DNA from: Calothrix sp. PCC 7507
GTDB taxonomy: Bacteria > Cyanobacteriota > Cyanobacteriia > Cyanobacteriales > Nostocaceae
Assembly (NCBI RefSeq): GCF_000316575.1
Contig: NC_019682.1
Coordinates: 62,001-126,000 of the forward strand
Direction of reading: 5' to 3'
DNA: 64,000 nucleotides
A model generated the notes under the pieces. It saw nothing but the letters and a program-made list of their open reading frames with translations. It had not been told where the DNA came from and did no database searches. The position numbers and the translations under genes were made by a program. Positions within the stretch are counted from its first letter, which is position 1. Every line of letters starts with the position of its first letter. Positions 46,567-55,420 of the stretch are shown piece by piece.

Positions 46567-46582
46567 AGTTGAGATATCTCCA

Positions 46583-46909
46583 ATGGCAAGTTTCACCCAT
46601 AATCACTCTCACCCTAACTACCATCCACCTAACTATAAAAAATCTCGTTTCGGGGAGATTCTCAATCCTTTGCGCCGTTTGGTGGATAGAATTCAAGTTA
46701 AAAATTATCATTTCGCTCATCTAATTTGCCGAACTATTCCTTGCTGTTGCCCGTTTGAGCGGAATGTTAGATTATTCGGTCGGACTTTCCATGTCCCGGC
46801 GTTGTGCAAATTGAATCCTTTGTATGACGAATTTGTGGGATTACGTTTTCGGGCGTTATCTTACCTATCTGATGAATGTGCCGAAGATGTCACCAAATAC
46901 ATTTGTTAG
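46583..46909 (+). CDS. Mo-dependent nitrogenase-associated protein (Mo-nitro_C family)
   Basis: 108 residues. The C-terminal 90 residues (LNPLRRLVDRIQVKNYHFAH, RTIPCCCPFERNVRLFGRTF, IPPLCKLNPLYDEFVGLRFR-like, DECAEDVTKYIC) match the small cyanobacterial family labelled Mo-nitro_C. In Anabaena a homologue occupies the same place between nifK and nifE. The CCCPFER stretch suggests metal or cluster binding. The His-rich N-terminus (FTHNHSHPNYHP) could bind metal. Molecular role unknown. Confidence 0.85.
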   Translation: MASFTHNHSHPNYHPPNYKKSRFGEILNPLRRLVDRIQVKNYHFAHLICRTIPCCCPFERNVRLFGRTFHVPALCKLNPLYDEFVGLRFRALSYLSDECAEDVTKYIC

Positions 46910-47000
46910 TTATTAGTTATTAGTTATTGGTCAAGAGTCAAAAGTCAAAAGTCAAGGGTCATAAAACAAATAACAAATGACAACTGACAAATGACAATTC
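46906..47000. repeat. Heptad repeats upstream of nifE
   Basis: TTAGTTATTAGTTATTGG, then AGTCAAAAGTCAAAAGTCAA, then AACAAATGACAACTGACAAA. The sets are partly complementary to one another. Confidence 0.65.
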
Positions 47001-47017
47001 ACAGTAAGAGAAGAGAG

Positions 47018-48397
47018 ATGAAAATCACCCAAGGCAAAATCAACGAACTGCTGAGTGAGCCAGGATGCGAACATAATCAGCACAAACAGTCAGAAAAGAA
47101 GAATAAGTCTTGCGCGCAACAAGCACAACCAGGAGCCGCGCAAGGAGGTTGTGCTTTTGATGGTGCAATGATTGCCCTTGTGCCGATTACTGATGCGGCT
47201 CATTTAGTCCACGGGCCGATCGCCTGCGCTGGTAATTCTTGGGGTAGTCGTGGTAGTCTCTCTTCTGGCCCATTGCTCTACAAAACGGGCTTTACGACTG
47301 ATTTGGGCGAAAATGATGTGATATTTGGTGGCGAGAAAAAGCTGTATAAGGCAATTCTCGAAGTCCAAGAGCGCTACAAACCGGCGGCAGTATTTGTCTA
47401 TGCTACTTGCGTTACAGCCCTGATTGGTGATGATATTGATGCTGTTTGCAAAGTTGCTGCCGAAAAAACTGGCACGCCTGTAATTCCGGTGATTGCGCCA
47501 GGATTCATTGGCAGCAAAAATCTGGGAAACCGTTTTGGTGGTGAAGCTCTACTCGAATATGTAGTAGGCACAGCAGAACCAGAATACACTACACCTTACG
47601 ATATAAACTTAATTGGTGAGTACAACATTGCTGGTGAAATGTGGGGAGTTACACCGCTGTTGGAAAAATTAGGCATTCGTGTCTTATCTAAAATTACAGG
47701 CGATGCTCGTTACGCAGAAATAACTTATGCCCACCGTGCCAAGCTGAACGTGATGATTTGCTCACGCGCACTGCTAAACATGGCGAGAAAGATGGAGGAG
47801 CGTTACGGCATTCCTTATATTGAAGAGTCTTTCTATGGCATTGATGATATGAATCGCTGTCTGCGGCATATTGCGGCTAAGTTAGGTGACGCTGACTTGC
47901 AAGCACGCACAGAAAAGCTGATTGCCGAAGAGATGGCGAATCTGGATATAGCACTAGCTCCCTATCGTGCGCGTCTCAAAGGTAAGCGGGTTGTGCTGTA
48001 TACCGGTGGTGTCAAAAGTTGGTCGATTATTTCGGCGGCTAAAGACTTGGGTATTGAAGTCGTTGCTACTAGTACGCGCAAAAGTACAGAAGAGGATAAA
48101 GCGAAGATTAAAAAGTTGCTCGGTAATGATGGCATGATGCTAGAAAAAGGTAATGCTAAAGAACTGCTGCAACTGGTTAAAGATACTAACGCTGATATGT
48201 TGATTGCTGGTGGACGCAATCAATATACTGCCCTGAAAGCGCGGATTCCTTTCTTGGATATTAACCAAGAACGCCACCATCCCTATGCAGGTTATGTGGG
48301 GATGGTTGAGATGGCACGGGAACTGTATGAAGCTCTCTACAGCCCCATTTGGGAGCAAATACGCAAGCCTGCGCCTTGGGATGAGGAGGTAATTTAA
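47018..48397 (+). CDS. nifE: Nitrogenase cofactor scaffold NifE
   Basis: Half of the NifEN scaffold on which NifB-co is converted to FeMo-cofactor. The ATG at 47018 ([20 protein letters not shown]), preceded by AGAGAAGAGAG, gives 459 residues; the frame opens 27 bases earlier. Cluster cysteines: [46 protein letters not shown]. Also [16 protein letters not shown]-like and [19 protein letters not shown]. It overlaps nifN by one base (TAATGG), consistent with coupled, equal synthesis. Confidence 0.97.
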   Translation: MKITQGKINELLSEPGCEHNQHKQSEKKNKSCAQQAQPGAAQGGCAFDGAMIALVPITDAAHLVHGPIACAGNSWGSRGSLSSGPLLYKTGFTTDLGENDVIFGGEKKLYKAILEVQERYKPAAVFVYATCVTALIGDDIDAVCKVAAEKTGTPVIPVIAPGFIGSKNLGNRFGGEALLEYVVGTAEPEYTTPYDINLIGEYNIAGEMWGVTPLLEKLGIRVLSKITGDARYAEITYAHRAKLNVMICSRALLNMARKMEERYGIPYIEESFYGIDDMNRCLRHIAAKLGDADLQARTEKLIAEEMANLDIALAPYRARLKGKRVVLYTGGVKSWSIISAAKDLGIEVVATSTRKSTEEDKAKIKKLLGNDGMMLEKGNAKELLQLVKDTNADMLIAGGRNQYTALKARIPFLDINQERHHPYAGYVGMVEMARELYEALYSPIWEQIRKPAPWDEEVI

Positions 48398-49716
48398 TGG
48401 CGATCGTGACTGTTCCGAATAAATCACTAACAGTTAATCCCCTGAAGCAAAGCCAAGCTTTGGGTGCATCTCTAGCCTTTTTGGGTTTGAAGGGGACTAT
48501 ACCTTTGTTCCACGGTTCCCAAGGCTGTACTGCTTTTGCCAAAGTTGTTTTGGTGCGGCATTTTCGGGAAGCGATTCCCCTAGCAACTACAGCCATGACA
48601 GAAGTCACTACTATCTTAGGTGGTGAGGATAATGTGGAACAAGCAATTCTCACTTTGGTGGAGAAGTCCCAGCCGGAAATTATTGGTTTATGTAGCACCG
48701 GCTTGACGGAAACCAGGGGAGATGACATCGAGGGCTTTCTCAAGGAAATTCGCGAACGACATCCAGAACTAGATAAACTGGCGATCGTTTTTGCCCCTAC
48801 TCCCGATTTTAAAGGTGCTTTGCAAGATGGCTTTGCGGCGGCTGTGGAGAGCATTGTTAAAGAAATTCCCCGTTTTTGTGCAACGAAAGTTGAGCAAGTG
48901 ACGATTTTGGCTGGTTCGGCTTTCACTCCAGGGGATGTTCAAGAAATCAAGGAGATGGTGACTGCTTTCGGTTTGGTGCCTATCTTTGTACCTGACTTGG
49001 GCGCTTCATTAGATGGTCACTTGGAAGATTCCTATAGTGCCATCACAGGTAGTGGTACAACCCTGGCACAACTGAAAGACATCGGCGGTTCTGCTTTTAC
49101 GATCGCCCTCGGTGAGAGTATGCGGGGTGCAGCCCAGATCTTGCAAGAGCGCTTTAACATTCCCTATGAGGTGTTTGGTGAACTGACAGGATTAGAACCT
49201 GTAGATGAGTTCCTGCAAGCATTAGCAATTCTCAGCGGTAAAAGTGTTCCGGAAAAATACCGCCGCCAACGCCGTCAGTTGCAAGATGCGATGTTAGACA
49301 CACACTTTTATTTTGGTGCGAAGCGAGTATCTCTAGCTTTAGAACCAGATTTGTTGTGGACAACAGTCCATTTCCTGCAATCGATGGGAGCGCAAATTCA
49401 CGCCGCAGTGACGACGACGCGATCGCCTCTTTTAGAGAAACTCCCAGTCAAAAGCGTCACTATCGGTGATTTAGAAGACTTTGCAGAACTGGCGGCTGGT
49501 TCAGATTTGTTGATTGGTAACTCTAACGTGAGTGCGATCGCTAAACGTCTATCTATTCCTCTCTATCGTTTGGGAATACCTATTTATGACCGTTTAGGTA
49601 ATGGTCAGTTTACCAAAGTTGGCTACCGAGGCACGATGGAGCTTTTGTTTGGCATTGGGAACCTGTTTCTAGAAGCAGAGGAAGAGAGAGTTAAAAACTT
49701 CCACGGTGATTGGTAA
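48397..49716 (+). CDS. nifN: Nitrogenase cofactor scaffold NifN
   Basis: Partner of NifE in the NifEN complex. 439 residues from an ATG with a GGAGG 8 nt upstream. Cysteines: FHGSQGCTAFAKVVLVRHFR and GLCSTGLTETRGDDIEG. Other blocks: NPLKQSQALGASLAFLGLKG, FAPTPDFKGALQDGFAAAV and RLGIPIYDRLGNGQFTKVGY. Length is standard. Confidence 0.97.
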   Translation: MAIVTVPNKSLTVNPLKQSQALGASLAFLGLKGTIPLFHGSQGCTAFAKVVLVRHFREAIPLATTAMTEVTTILGGEDNVEQAILTLVEKSQPEIIGLCSTGLTETRGDDIEGFLKEIRERHPELDKLAIVFAPTPDFKGALQDGFAAAVESIVKEIPRFCATKVEQVTILAGSAFTPGDVQEIKEMVTAFGLVPIFVPDLGASLDGHLEDSYSAITGSGTTLAQLKDIGGSAFTIALGESMRGAAQILQERFNIPYEVFGELTGLEPVDEFLQALAILSGKSVPEKYRRQRRQLQDAMLDTHFYFGAKRVSLALEPDLLWTTVHFLQSMGAQIHAAVTTTRSPLLEKLPVKSVTIGDLEDFAELAAGSDLLIGNSNVSAIAKRLSIPLYRLGIPIYDRLGNGQFTKVGYRGTMELLFGIGNLFLEAEEERVKNFHGDW

Positions 49717-49721
49717 TCAAG

Positions 49722-49816
49722 AATGTCATTTGTCAATGGTCATTAGTCATTAGTTATTAACAAATGACCATTGACAAAGAACAAATGACAGAGGACAAAT
49801 GACAAAGGACAAATCA
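49722..49816. repeat. Heptad repeats, nifN-nifX spacer
   Basis: GTCATTTGTCAATGGTCATT and AATGACCATTGACAAAGAAC are inverse complements, with further ACAAATGACAGAGGACAAAT units. A hairpin of about 20 bp or more is possible. Confidence 0.7.
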
Positions 49817-49818
49817 GA

Positions 49819-50232
49819 ATGAAAATTGCCTTTACGACAAGCGATAGAGTTCATGTTAATGCTCACTTTGGTTGGGCTAGAGAAATTGATGTTTATGAAG
49901 TCTCAGATAAAGGATATGAATTCCTAGAGACTCTTAAATTTGAAGGCGACCTCAAGGAAGATGGCAACGAAGATAAAATCACACCAAAACTTGATGCCAT
50001 AGTTGACTGCACAATCGTTTATGTTGTCGCCATTGGTGGTAGCGCTGCTGCACGGTTAATTAAGAAAGGTGTCACCCCAGTCAAGGCGCGTTCCGAAGAA
50101 GAAAAAATTGCTGAATTGCTGACTAAATTAGTCCAAACCCTAAAGGGAAATCCTCCTCCTTGGTTGCGTAAAGCATTACAGCAAAAAAGCACAAATTTTG
50201 CAGATGAAGTTGAAAATGAAGCAGCCGTATGA
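49819..50232 (+). CDS. nifX: Cofactor-binding protein NifX
   Basis: Small carrier of NifB-co or a later cofactor intermediate between NifB and NifEN. 137 residues of the NifX/NafY fold: MKIAFTTSDRVHVNAHFGWA, ISRHAFGWARE-like opening, then DAIVDCTIVYVVAIGGSAAA and RLIKKGVTPVKA. A C-terminal tail (TLKGNPPPWLRKALQQ) is typical of nif-cluster NifX. It overlaps the following gene by four bases (ATGA). Confidence 0.95.
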   Translation: MKIAFTTSDRVHVNAHFGWAREIDVYEVSDKGYEFLETLKFEGDLKEDGNEDKITPKLDAIVDCTIVYVVAIGGSAAARLIKKGVTPVKARSEEEKIAELLTKLVQTLKGNPPPWLRKALQQKSTNFADEVENEAAV

Positions 50233-50705
50233 CCACAGATAATAATGTGAATAGTACTAGCAGTAGCACAGTTATCACCTCACCTTTCCTGAAGGCAATA
50301 GTGCTACAAATCCGGGGACAAGATACTTATGGAGTTTACCGGAATTGGTCGGATGAATTGATTCTTAAGCCCTATGTTGTTAGCAAACAAAAGAAGCGGG
50401 AAATTTCTATCGAGGGCGAAGTTGATCCGATAACACAGGCACGGATTATGGGCTTTTATCGCGCTGTCGCTGCCCGGATAGAACAGGAAACAGGTTTGAT
50501 ATCCCAAGTCGTTGTTGATTTAAGTCACGAAGGATTTGGCTGGGCGCTGGTCTTTTCTGGTCGTCTTTTGCTAACTGTTAAAACCTTGCGAGATGCTCAT
50601 CGCTTTGGCTTCGACTCCCTAGAAAAATTGGCAGAAGAAGGAGAAGGTTTCGTACAAAAAGGGATTGATTTGGCGAAGCGCTTTCCCGAAGTAGGCAACC
50701 TATAG
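50229..50705 (+). CDS. NifX-associated nitrogen fixation protein (DUF269)
   Basis: 158 residues matching the family that follows nifX in most nif clusters: LKAIVLQIRGQDTYGVYRNW, LILKPYVVSKQKKREISIEG, DLSHEGFGWALVFSGRLLLT and RDAHRFGFDSLEKLAEEGEG. Its function is not established; the context points to cofactor assembly. Translationally coupled to nifX. Confidence 0.92.
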   Translation: MTTDNNVNSTSSSTVITSPFLKAIVLQIRGQDTYGVYRNWSDELILKPYVVSKQKKREISIEGEVDPITQARIMGFYRAVAARIEQETGLISQVVVDLSHEGFGWALVFSGRLLLTVKTLRDAHRFGFDSLEKLAEEGEGFVQKGIDLAKRFPEVGNL

Positions 50706-50775
50706 TTAGTCAGTTAACAGTTAACAGTGAACAGTTAACTGACTGATAACTGTTCACTGACAAAGGACAAATGGG
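50706..50775. repeat. Heptad repeats and hairpin
   Basis: CAGTTAACAGTTAACAGTGA is followed by the complementary TTAACTGACTGATAACTGTT. A stem of 15-20 bp is possible. Confidence 0.65.
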
Positions 50776-50777
50776 CA

Positions 50778-50978
50778 ATGACTATTGAAGAAATACAAGG
50801 TAAAATCAGGCGTCTTAATAGTAAAGCAGGTCAAATGAAAATGGATCTGCATGATTTGGCAGAAGGACTACCAACAGATTTCGAGCAACTTATGGATGTT
50901 GCAGCTGCTACTTATGAAATTTATCGTCAGTTAGACGAACTTAAGCAACAGCTAAAAACCTTGGAGAAAGCTAAATGA
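50778..50978 (+). CDS. Small nif-cluster protein (DUF683 / CCE_0567-type)
   Basis: 66 residues, almost all helix: EEIQGKIRRLNSKAGQMKMD, LHDLAEGLPTDFEQLMDVAA, TYEIYRQLDELKQQLKTLEK. It belongs to the small helical-hairpin family found beside nifX/nifW; a Cyanothece member (CCE_0567) has been studied as a possible metal-binding dimer. It overlaps nifW by four bases. Confidence 0.88.
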   Translation: MTIEEIQGKIRRLNSKAGQMKMDLHDLAEGLPTDFEQLMDVAAATYEIYRQLDELKQQLKTLEKAK

Positions 50979-51292
50979 CTAGGACTATTGAAGAATTCAA
51001 ACAGCTCGTAGATGCAGAAGAATTTTTGAATTTTTTCAACCTGCCCTACGACCAAGAAGTTGTAAATGTAAATCGTCTACATATTTTGAAGAAATTTTCC
51101 CAATACATCAGGGAAATAGATGATAGTTCTGCCGATATAAATTCCGCAGATTTACTCAATAAATACGCTGAAGCTATGCAAAAAGCTTATCAGGTATTTC
51201 TTGAATCTACACCCCAGGAACAAAAGTTGTTCAAGGTGTTTAATGACAAGCAGAAAAATGTAGTCAAGCTGACAGAAATCACTTCTGATTAG
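50975..51292 (+). CDS. nifW: Nitrogenase-stabilizing protein NifW
   Basis: 105 residues: FKQLVDAEEFLNFFNLPYDQ, NRLHILKKFSQYIREIDDSS, AYQVFLESTPQEQKLFKVFN. NifW binds the MoFe protein and protects or stabilises it, notably under oxygen. Length and sequence are standard. It is followed 10 bases later by hesA. Confidence 0.94.
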   Translation: MTRTIEEFKQLVDAEEFLNFFNLPYDQEVVNVNRLHILKKFSQYIREIDDSSADINSADLLNKYAEAMQKAYQVFLESTPQEQKLFKVFNDKQKNVVKLTEITSD

Positions 51293-51302
51293 GAGGTAAA
51301 AA

Positions 51303-52103
51303 GTGGTAAACCTGACGCCTACCGAATTAGAACGCTATCGTCGCCAAATGATGCTTCCTAATTTCGGTGAAGTAGCACAAAAGCGCCTGAAGTCAGCGAC
51401 AGTTTTGGTTACAGGTGTGGGGGGATTAGGCGGTACGGCGGCGCTTTACCTAGCAGTAGCAGGCGTTGGGCGGCTGATCCTAGTCCGGGGTGGCGATTTG
51501 CGCCGGGATGATATGAATCGCCAGATTCTGATGACAGATGACTGGGTAGGTCAACCAAGGGTATTCAAAGCTAAAGAAACTCTGGAAGCTATCAATCCCG
51601 ATGTCCAAGTGGAAGCAATTCATGATTACATCACCCCGGAAAACGTAGACGAGTTAGTGCAGTCCGCTGATATGGCTCTTGATTGCGCCCACAATTTTAC
51701 GGAGCGCAATTTGTTAAACGCCGCTTGCGTGCGTTGGCGTAAGCCAATGGTGGAAGCCGCAATGGACGGGATGGAGGCTTATCTAACAACGATTATTCCT
51801 GGTGTGACTCCTTGTTTGTCTTGTCTATTCCCTGAGAAACCTGATTGGGATCGGCGTGGCTTTTCGGTTCTGGGTGCTGTATCTGGAACGCTAGCTTGTT
51901 TAACAGCGCTGGAAGCAATCAAGTTAATCACTGGATTTAGTCAACCGCTATTGTCGCAACTGTTGACAATTGACCTCAACCGGATGGAATTTGCCAAGCG
52001 CCGTTCGCAGCGCGATCGCTCTTGTCCAGTTTGCGGTAACAGTGCGCCTTGGAGATATGCACAAGCTAATTCCCTCGAACCCACCAGCAATTGCACAACG
52101 TAG
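51303..52103 (+). CDS. hesA: HesA, ThiF/MoeB-like adenylyltransferase
   Basis: 266 residues from a GTG start preceded by AGGAGG. ThiF-type nucleotide binding: VLVTGVGGLGGTAALYLAVA, DDMNRQILMTDDWVGQPRVF; adenylate site ALDCAHNFTERNLLNAACV. Zinc-ligand pairs: PCLSCLFPEKPDWD and CPVCGNSAPW. HesA sits with hesB and fdxH in heterocyst clusters. It likely helps sulfur or molybdenum handling for nitrogenase; the exact reaction is unknown. Confidence 0.93.
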   Translation: MVNLTPTELERYRRQMMLPNFGEVAQKRLKSATVLVTGVGGLGGTAALYLAVAGVGRLILVRGGDLRRDDMNRQILMTDDWVGQPRVFKAKETLEAINPDVQVEAIHDYITPENVDELVQSADMALDCAHNFTERNLLNAACVRWRKPMVEAAMDGMEAYLTTIIPGVTPCLSCLFPEKPDWDRRGFSVLGAVSGTLACLTALEAIKLITGFSQPLLSQLLTIDLNRMEFAKRRSQRDRSCPVCGNSAPWRYAQANSLEPTSNCTT

Positions 52104-52200
52104 TCAGTTAACAGTGAACAGTTAACAGTAATTAGTGTTCCAAGAACCTATTTGTTAACTGGTAACTGATAACTGATAACTGATAACTGATAACCGCTAC
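52104..52200. repeat. Heptad repeats, hesA-hesB spacer
   Basis: AGTTAACAGTGAACAGTTAA near the start and ACTGATAACTGATAACTGAT near the end; the two sets are roughly complementary. Confidence 0.7.
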
Positions 52201-52215
52201 AAATCAGGAGAATTG

Positions 52216-52587
52216 ATGACTGTTACTTTGACCCAAAAAGCAGAATTTCGTCTGCGGACATTTATATTAGGTTCTGCTACCGACGATAACGGTGCAACTA
52301 AAGGTGTCCGCCTCTCCGTCAAGGATGGTGGTTGCAATGGTTATGAGTATGGAATTGAAATTACCAGCAAACCACAACCAGATGATTTAGTCATCCAAGA
52401 AGGTAAAGTACTGCTTTACGTTGATGCCAAAAGTGCGCCGTTATTAGCAGGAGTTGTGGTTGATTTTGTTGATGGGGTGCTTGAAAGTGGCTTTAAATTT
52501 ACCAACCCCAATGCAACAGATACTTGCGGTTGTGGCAAGTCTTTCAAAGCAGGTGACTGCACGCCTACAGGTGTACCTTGCAGCTAA
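52216..52587 (+). CDS. hesB: HesB, IscA-type Fe-S carrier
   Basis: 123 residues from the ATG at 52216 (MTVTLTQKAEFRLR); an ATT or other codon upstream is not needed. A-type carrier motifs: VKDGGCNGYEYGIEITSKPQ and the C-terminal DTCGCGKSFKAGDCTPTGVP, giving the three cluster cysteines. It delivers Fe-S clusters within the nif pathway. It lies between hesA and fdxH, as in Anabaena. Confidence 0.93.
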   Translation: MTVTLTQKAEFRLRTFILGSATDDNGATKGVRLSVKDGGCNGYEYGIEITSKPQPDDLVIQEGKVLLYVDAKSAPLLAGVVVDFVDGVLESGFKFTNPNATDTCGCGKSFKAGDCTPTGVPCS

Positions 52588-52917
52588 TATTCTTTAAAAC
52601 TTGGAAAGACATTTGCACAGAAGTTTTTCACAGTTTTGTTAGCAGTAAAGACACCGTTAGGGCTTCTCATCAAAGGCGGCAGGAAACCCACTCCAACAAG
52701 AGGTATGGGAGGGATAGCCGCCCCGCTACTGTTAACTGTTGACTGATGACTGTTAACCGTCAACCGTCAACCGTCAACGTGAAATTCCATCCCCTTTTAG
52801 GGGTGGGATGAGCTTAAAAACTCTCTCTGAACAGCTTCTCGAAGAGTTGCATCAGGAGACTAAAAACTTTCTTCGAGAATTAAACCTAATTGTAGAACTT
52901 TTGAGGAGAATCGGAAA
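52588..52917. other. hesB-fdxH spacer
   Basis: GTTAACTGTTGACTGATGAC and repeated CCGTCAA units (52727-52777), then a hairpin CATCCCCTTTTAGGGGTGGG (52790-52809). GAGGAGAATCGG lies before the fdxH start. No gene. Confidence 0.6.
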
Positions 52918-53217
52918 ATGGCTACCTACCAAGTTAGATTAATCAACAAAAAGGAAGAACTCGACACCACAATTGAAGTGGATGAAGAAACCACCATTTT
53001 AGAAGCAGCAGGAGAACAAGGTATTGATTTACCTTTCTCTTGTCACTCAGGTTCTTGCTCTAGTTGTGTTGGCAAGGTAGTTGAAGGTGAAGTAGATCAA
53101 TCTGACCAAATCTTCTTGGATGATGAGCAGATGGCTAAAGGCTTTGCTTTACTTTGTGTTACTTACCCACGTTCTAATTGCACGATTAAGACACATCAAG
53201 AACCATATCTTGTTTAA
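52918..53217 (+). CDS. fdxH: Heterocyst [2Fe-2S] ferredoxin FdxH
   Basis: Plant-type ferredoxin that gives electrons to NifH in heterocysts. 99 residues. The cluster cysteines lie in [20 protein letters not shown] and [13 protein letters not shown]. FdxH-type basic residues appear near the N-terminus ([11 protein letters not shown]). Length is the usual 99. It closes the nif cluster. Confidence 0.96.
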   Translation: MATYQVRLINKKEELDTTIEVDEETTILEAAGEQGIDLPFSCHSGSCSSCVGKVVEGEVDQSDQIFLDDEQMAKGFALLCVTYPRSNCTIKTHQEPYLV

Positions 53218-53333
53218 CTGTTAACTAATTTAAAGCAAAGTCGTAGTTTCAACTACTAGGATGAAGGCTAAAATTCTTCATCCTAGCCTAAACAAACTGT
53301 CTGATCAGCATCTACACTTCCTTGATATTGCTA

Positions 53334-53585
53334 ATGTTTAAACCCTTTAGTGTTACTGGTTGCTCATTAGAATTACTCGATGTAGGAGAACGAGGTATCG
53401 TTACCTACTGTGAAACTCAGGATGCAACAATCCACAAAAAACTAATAGCGATGGGTGTGACTCCAGGAATTACTATTGCTTTAGAACAGCGATTTCCCTC
53501 TTTAAATATCAAAGTTGGCAATATACCTATGATTATAGACCGGGAAACAGCCCGGACAATTTATGTCCGAATTATTAATAGTTGA
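53334..53585 (+). CDS. feoA: FeoA-type iron transport protein
   Basis: 83 residues from the ATG at 53334 (a TTG 12 bases upstream also fits). SH3-like FeoA fold: PFSVTGCSLELLDVGERGIV, HKKLIAMGVTPGITIALEQR, MIIDRETARTIYVRI. FeoA proteins help FeoB import ferrous iron; no feoB follows. In Anabaena a similar small gene follows fdxH. A supply role for nitrogenase iron is likely but unproven. Confidence 0.88.
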   Translation: MFKPFSVTGCSLELLDVGERGIVTYCETQDATIHKKLIAMGVTPGITIALEQRFPSLNIKVGNIPMIIDRETARTIYVRIINS

Positions 53586-53597
53586 TTATAAAAACCA

Positions 53598-53662
53598 CAG
53601 ATCCCCGACTTCTTGTAGACACCGGTAGAGTGGCTTCCCGCAGGGTAGAAGTCGGGGATCTG
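53598..53662. repeat. Perfect 16-bp inverted repeat
   Basis: CAGATCCCCGACTTCT at 53598-53613 and AGAAGTCGGGGATCTG at 53647-53662, loop 33 nt. This sequence type is common in filamentous cyanobacterial genomes. Confidence 0.8.
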
Positions 53663-53677
53663 GCTTCATAGTTATAA

Positions 53678-53710
53678 GCGACTTGTCATAAAAAACAAGT
53701 CGCCTTTTTT
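53678..53710. terminator. Bidirectional intrinsic terminator between feoA and mop
   Basis: GCGACTTGT and ACAAGTCGC form a 9-bp stem with CTTTTTT after it on the plus strand and an A-rich loop. It ends the nif/feoA transcript and abuts the stop of the oppositely oriented mop gene. Confidence 0.85.
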
Positions 53711-53920
53711 CTAGTCAATAGCAACTATCACATCTGAAGATTTAATCACAGCATAAGCTACTTTCCCTTCAGCAAGTTCAAGATTTTCTACTGAGGTTTT
53801 TGTAATAATTGCCGTGACGTTGATTCCAGGAGCAATTTCTAAGGTTACTTCTGTGTTAATAGCTCCGGGGATAATTTTTTTGACTGTAGCCTTGAGAGCA
53901 TTACGAGCGCTAATTTTCAT
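53711..53920 (-). CDS. Molybdenum-binding protein Mop (molbindin), copy 1
   Basis: 69 residues forming one TOBE domain: MKISARNALKATVKKIIPGA, then NTEVTLEIAPGINVTAIITK and AYAVIKSSDVIVAID. Such molbindins assemble into hexamers that store molybdate, serving nitrogenase cofactor synthesis. A near-identical copy lies 153 bases upstream. Mop genes beside nif are known in Anabaena. Confidence 0.92.
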   Translation of the reverse strand: MKISARNALKATVKKIIPGAINTEVTLEIAPGINVTAIITKTSVENLELAEGKVAYAVIKSSDVIVAID

Positions 53921-54073
53921 ACCCTAATTTTTGGTTCACTAATTTAAACCAATCAATCGTAGCAACGCTATAGGATGAGCGTCAAATAAAGTTGGGTAGA
54001 AAATTTAACTGTGAATTTACGGAGAATATTCGATAGAATTAGACTCCAAAGGATCTATTGAGTGCAAAAAATA

Positions 54074-54283
54074 TCAATCAACAGCAACTATCACATCCGA
54101 TGCTTTAATGACAGCATAAGCCTGCTTACCTTCTACAAGTCCCAGTTTATCTGCTGATGATTTCGTAATTATTGCCACTATTTCTACCCCAGGAGCTAGT
54201 TCTAAAGTTACTTCTGTATTTACAGAACCGGCTACAACCTGCTTCACAGTTGTTTGAAGAGAATTACGAGCGCTAATTTCCAT
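54074..54283 (-). CDS. Molybdenum-binding protein Mop (molbindin), copy 2
   Basis: 69-residue paralogue of copy 1 with the same length and layout: MEISARNSLQTTVKQVVAGS, NTEVTLELAPGVEIVAIITK, AYAVIKASDVIVAVD. The tandem arrangement reflects a duplication. Both are read away from the sagB region and towards feoA. Confidence 0.92.
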   Translation of the reverse strand: MEISARNSLQTTVKQVVAGSVNTEVTLELAPGVEIVAIITKSSADKLGLVEGKQAYAVIKASDVIVAVD

Positions 54284-54955
54284 CGTTATTGTTTACCTTG
54301 TAGTTATTCAAGCTTAAAAAATAGCAAATTATACTATTGGAACTAATATTATTTATGATTTCTTAATAAATTAAGCATTATTATAGAACTAGTAGTTGAT
54401 TTTTGAAATATTACGTAGGGTGGGCGTTGCCCACCATATTCAGGGTTTTGGTGGGCATTGCCCACCCTACAAATACTATATATATTGAGTTGATAGGACT
54501 ATGCTTTTCTATCGAAAAAACTGTCAAAATCACCACTTTTTTATGGTTTTTTAAGATTTTTATCTATTAAATAACTGGCTATCTTTATAAATGATTCATA
54601 ATCGAAACTTATCAGAGTGATAAGATATGAATAAGTTAAATTGTTGGCAGTGAACTAAGACTAAAGCAATTACAGATTAAATATTTCCTAAACAGGATGT
54701 CTAATTTCTGTGACTGCTTTTCATAGAACAAATTCAACTGCTCAAAATATTCTCTTGCAATCCTCAATGGTTGATCAAGATGTTGTTGTGACTTTTACTT
54801 ATTAACTTTGCATAGTTAACAGCCGCAATGATTTATCTTGACTAAAATGGGTTTGTGTAGATTTTTTTAGATGGTGGGTAATGCCCACCATTACCTTTTC
54901 TAAGTAAATTACAGTAGAGCGATCGCTCATTTTTTGGACAATCAAAGGAATGTTT
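54284..54955. other. Spacer with foldback repeat
   Basis: 54411-54472 pairs GGGTGGGCGTTGCCCACC with TGGTGGGCATTGCCCACC. The flank AGTTGATTTTTGAAATATTA and the outer ACGTAGG match 57851-57874 and 58081-58140. GGTGGGTAATGCCCACC is near 54873. No gene is supported before the ankyrin ORF. Confidence 0.55.
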
Positions 54956-55420
54956 ATGAGTATGGAAAATAGACCAGATTTAAGCCAAATCACAAGAGAA
55001 TGGTTGATAACGAATGGCTACAATGTGAACGCATTAAATCAGCCAGGTAAAAATGGTGATACAGCTTTGATGAAAGCTACTAGAGAAGGAGTCTATGTAG
55101 TTGTTAAAGAACTAATCGACCTGGGTGTCGATATTAATGCTAGAAATAATGATAATAATAATGCTTTGTGGTTTGCTTGTTTCGGTAATCACTATGATTT
55201 AATTAACTTGTTACTTGCTGCAAAAATTAATATTGATAATCAAAATGATAATGGGGCGACGGTATTAATGTATGCAGCTTCAGCAGGCAAGACTGAAGTG
55301 GTGAAATTGCTTTTGCAACATAATCCTAATATAAATTTAAAAAATTTAGATGATTATAAGGCTATAGATTTTGCTAGCAATATGGAAGTTTTAAGGATAT
55401 TAAAAAATGCCACAAAGTAA
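54956..55420 (+). CDS. Ankyrin-repeat protein
   Basis: 154 residues; the ATG at 54956 is placed 6 nt after AAAGGA. At least three ankyrin repeats: GDTALMKATREGVYVVVKEL, NNALWFACFGNHYDLINLLL, GATVLMYAASAGKTEVVKLL. No catalytic domain or membrane segment. It overlaps the SagB-type gene by 14 bases, so the two are probably coexpressed, and the repeats may bind that protein or its substrate. Function unknown. Confidence 0.85.
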   Translation: MSMENRPDLSQITREWLITNGYNVNALNQPGKNGDTALMKATREGVYVVVKELIDLGVDINARNNDNNNALWFACFGNHYDLINLLLAAKINIDNQNDNGATVLMYAASAGKTEVVKLLLQHNPNINLKNLDDYKAIDFASNMEVLRILKNATK

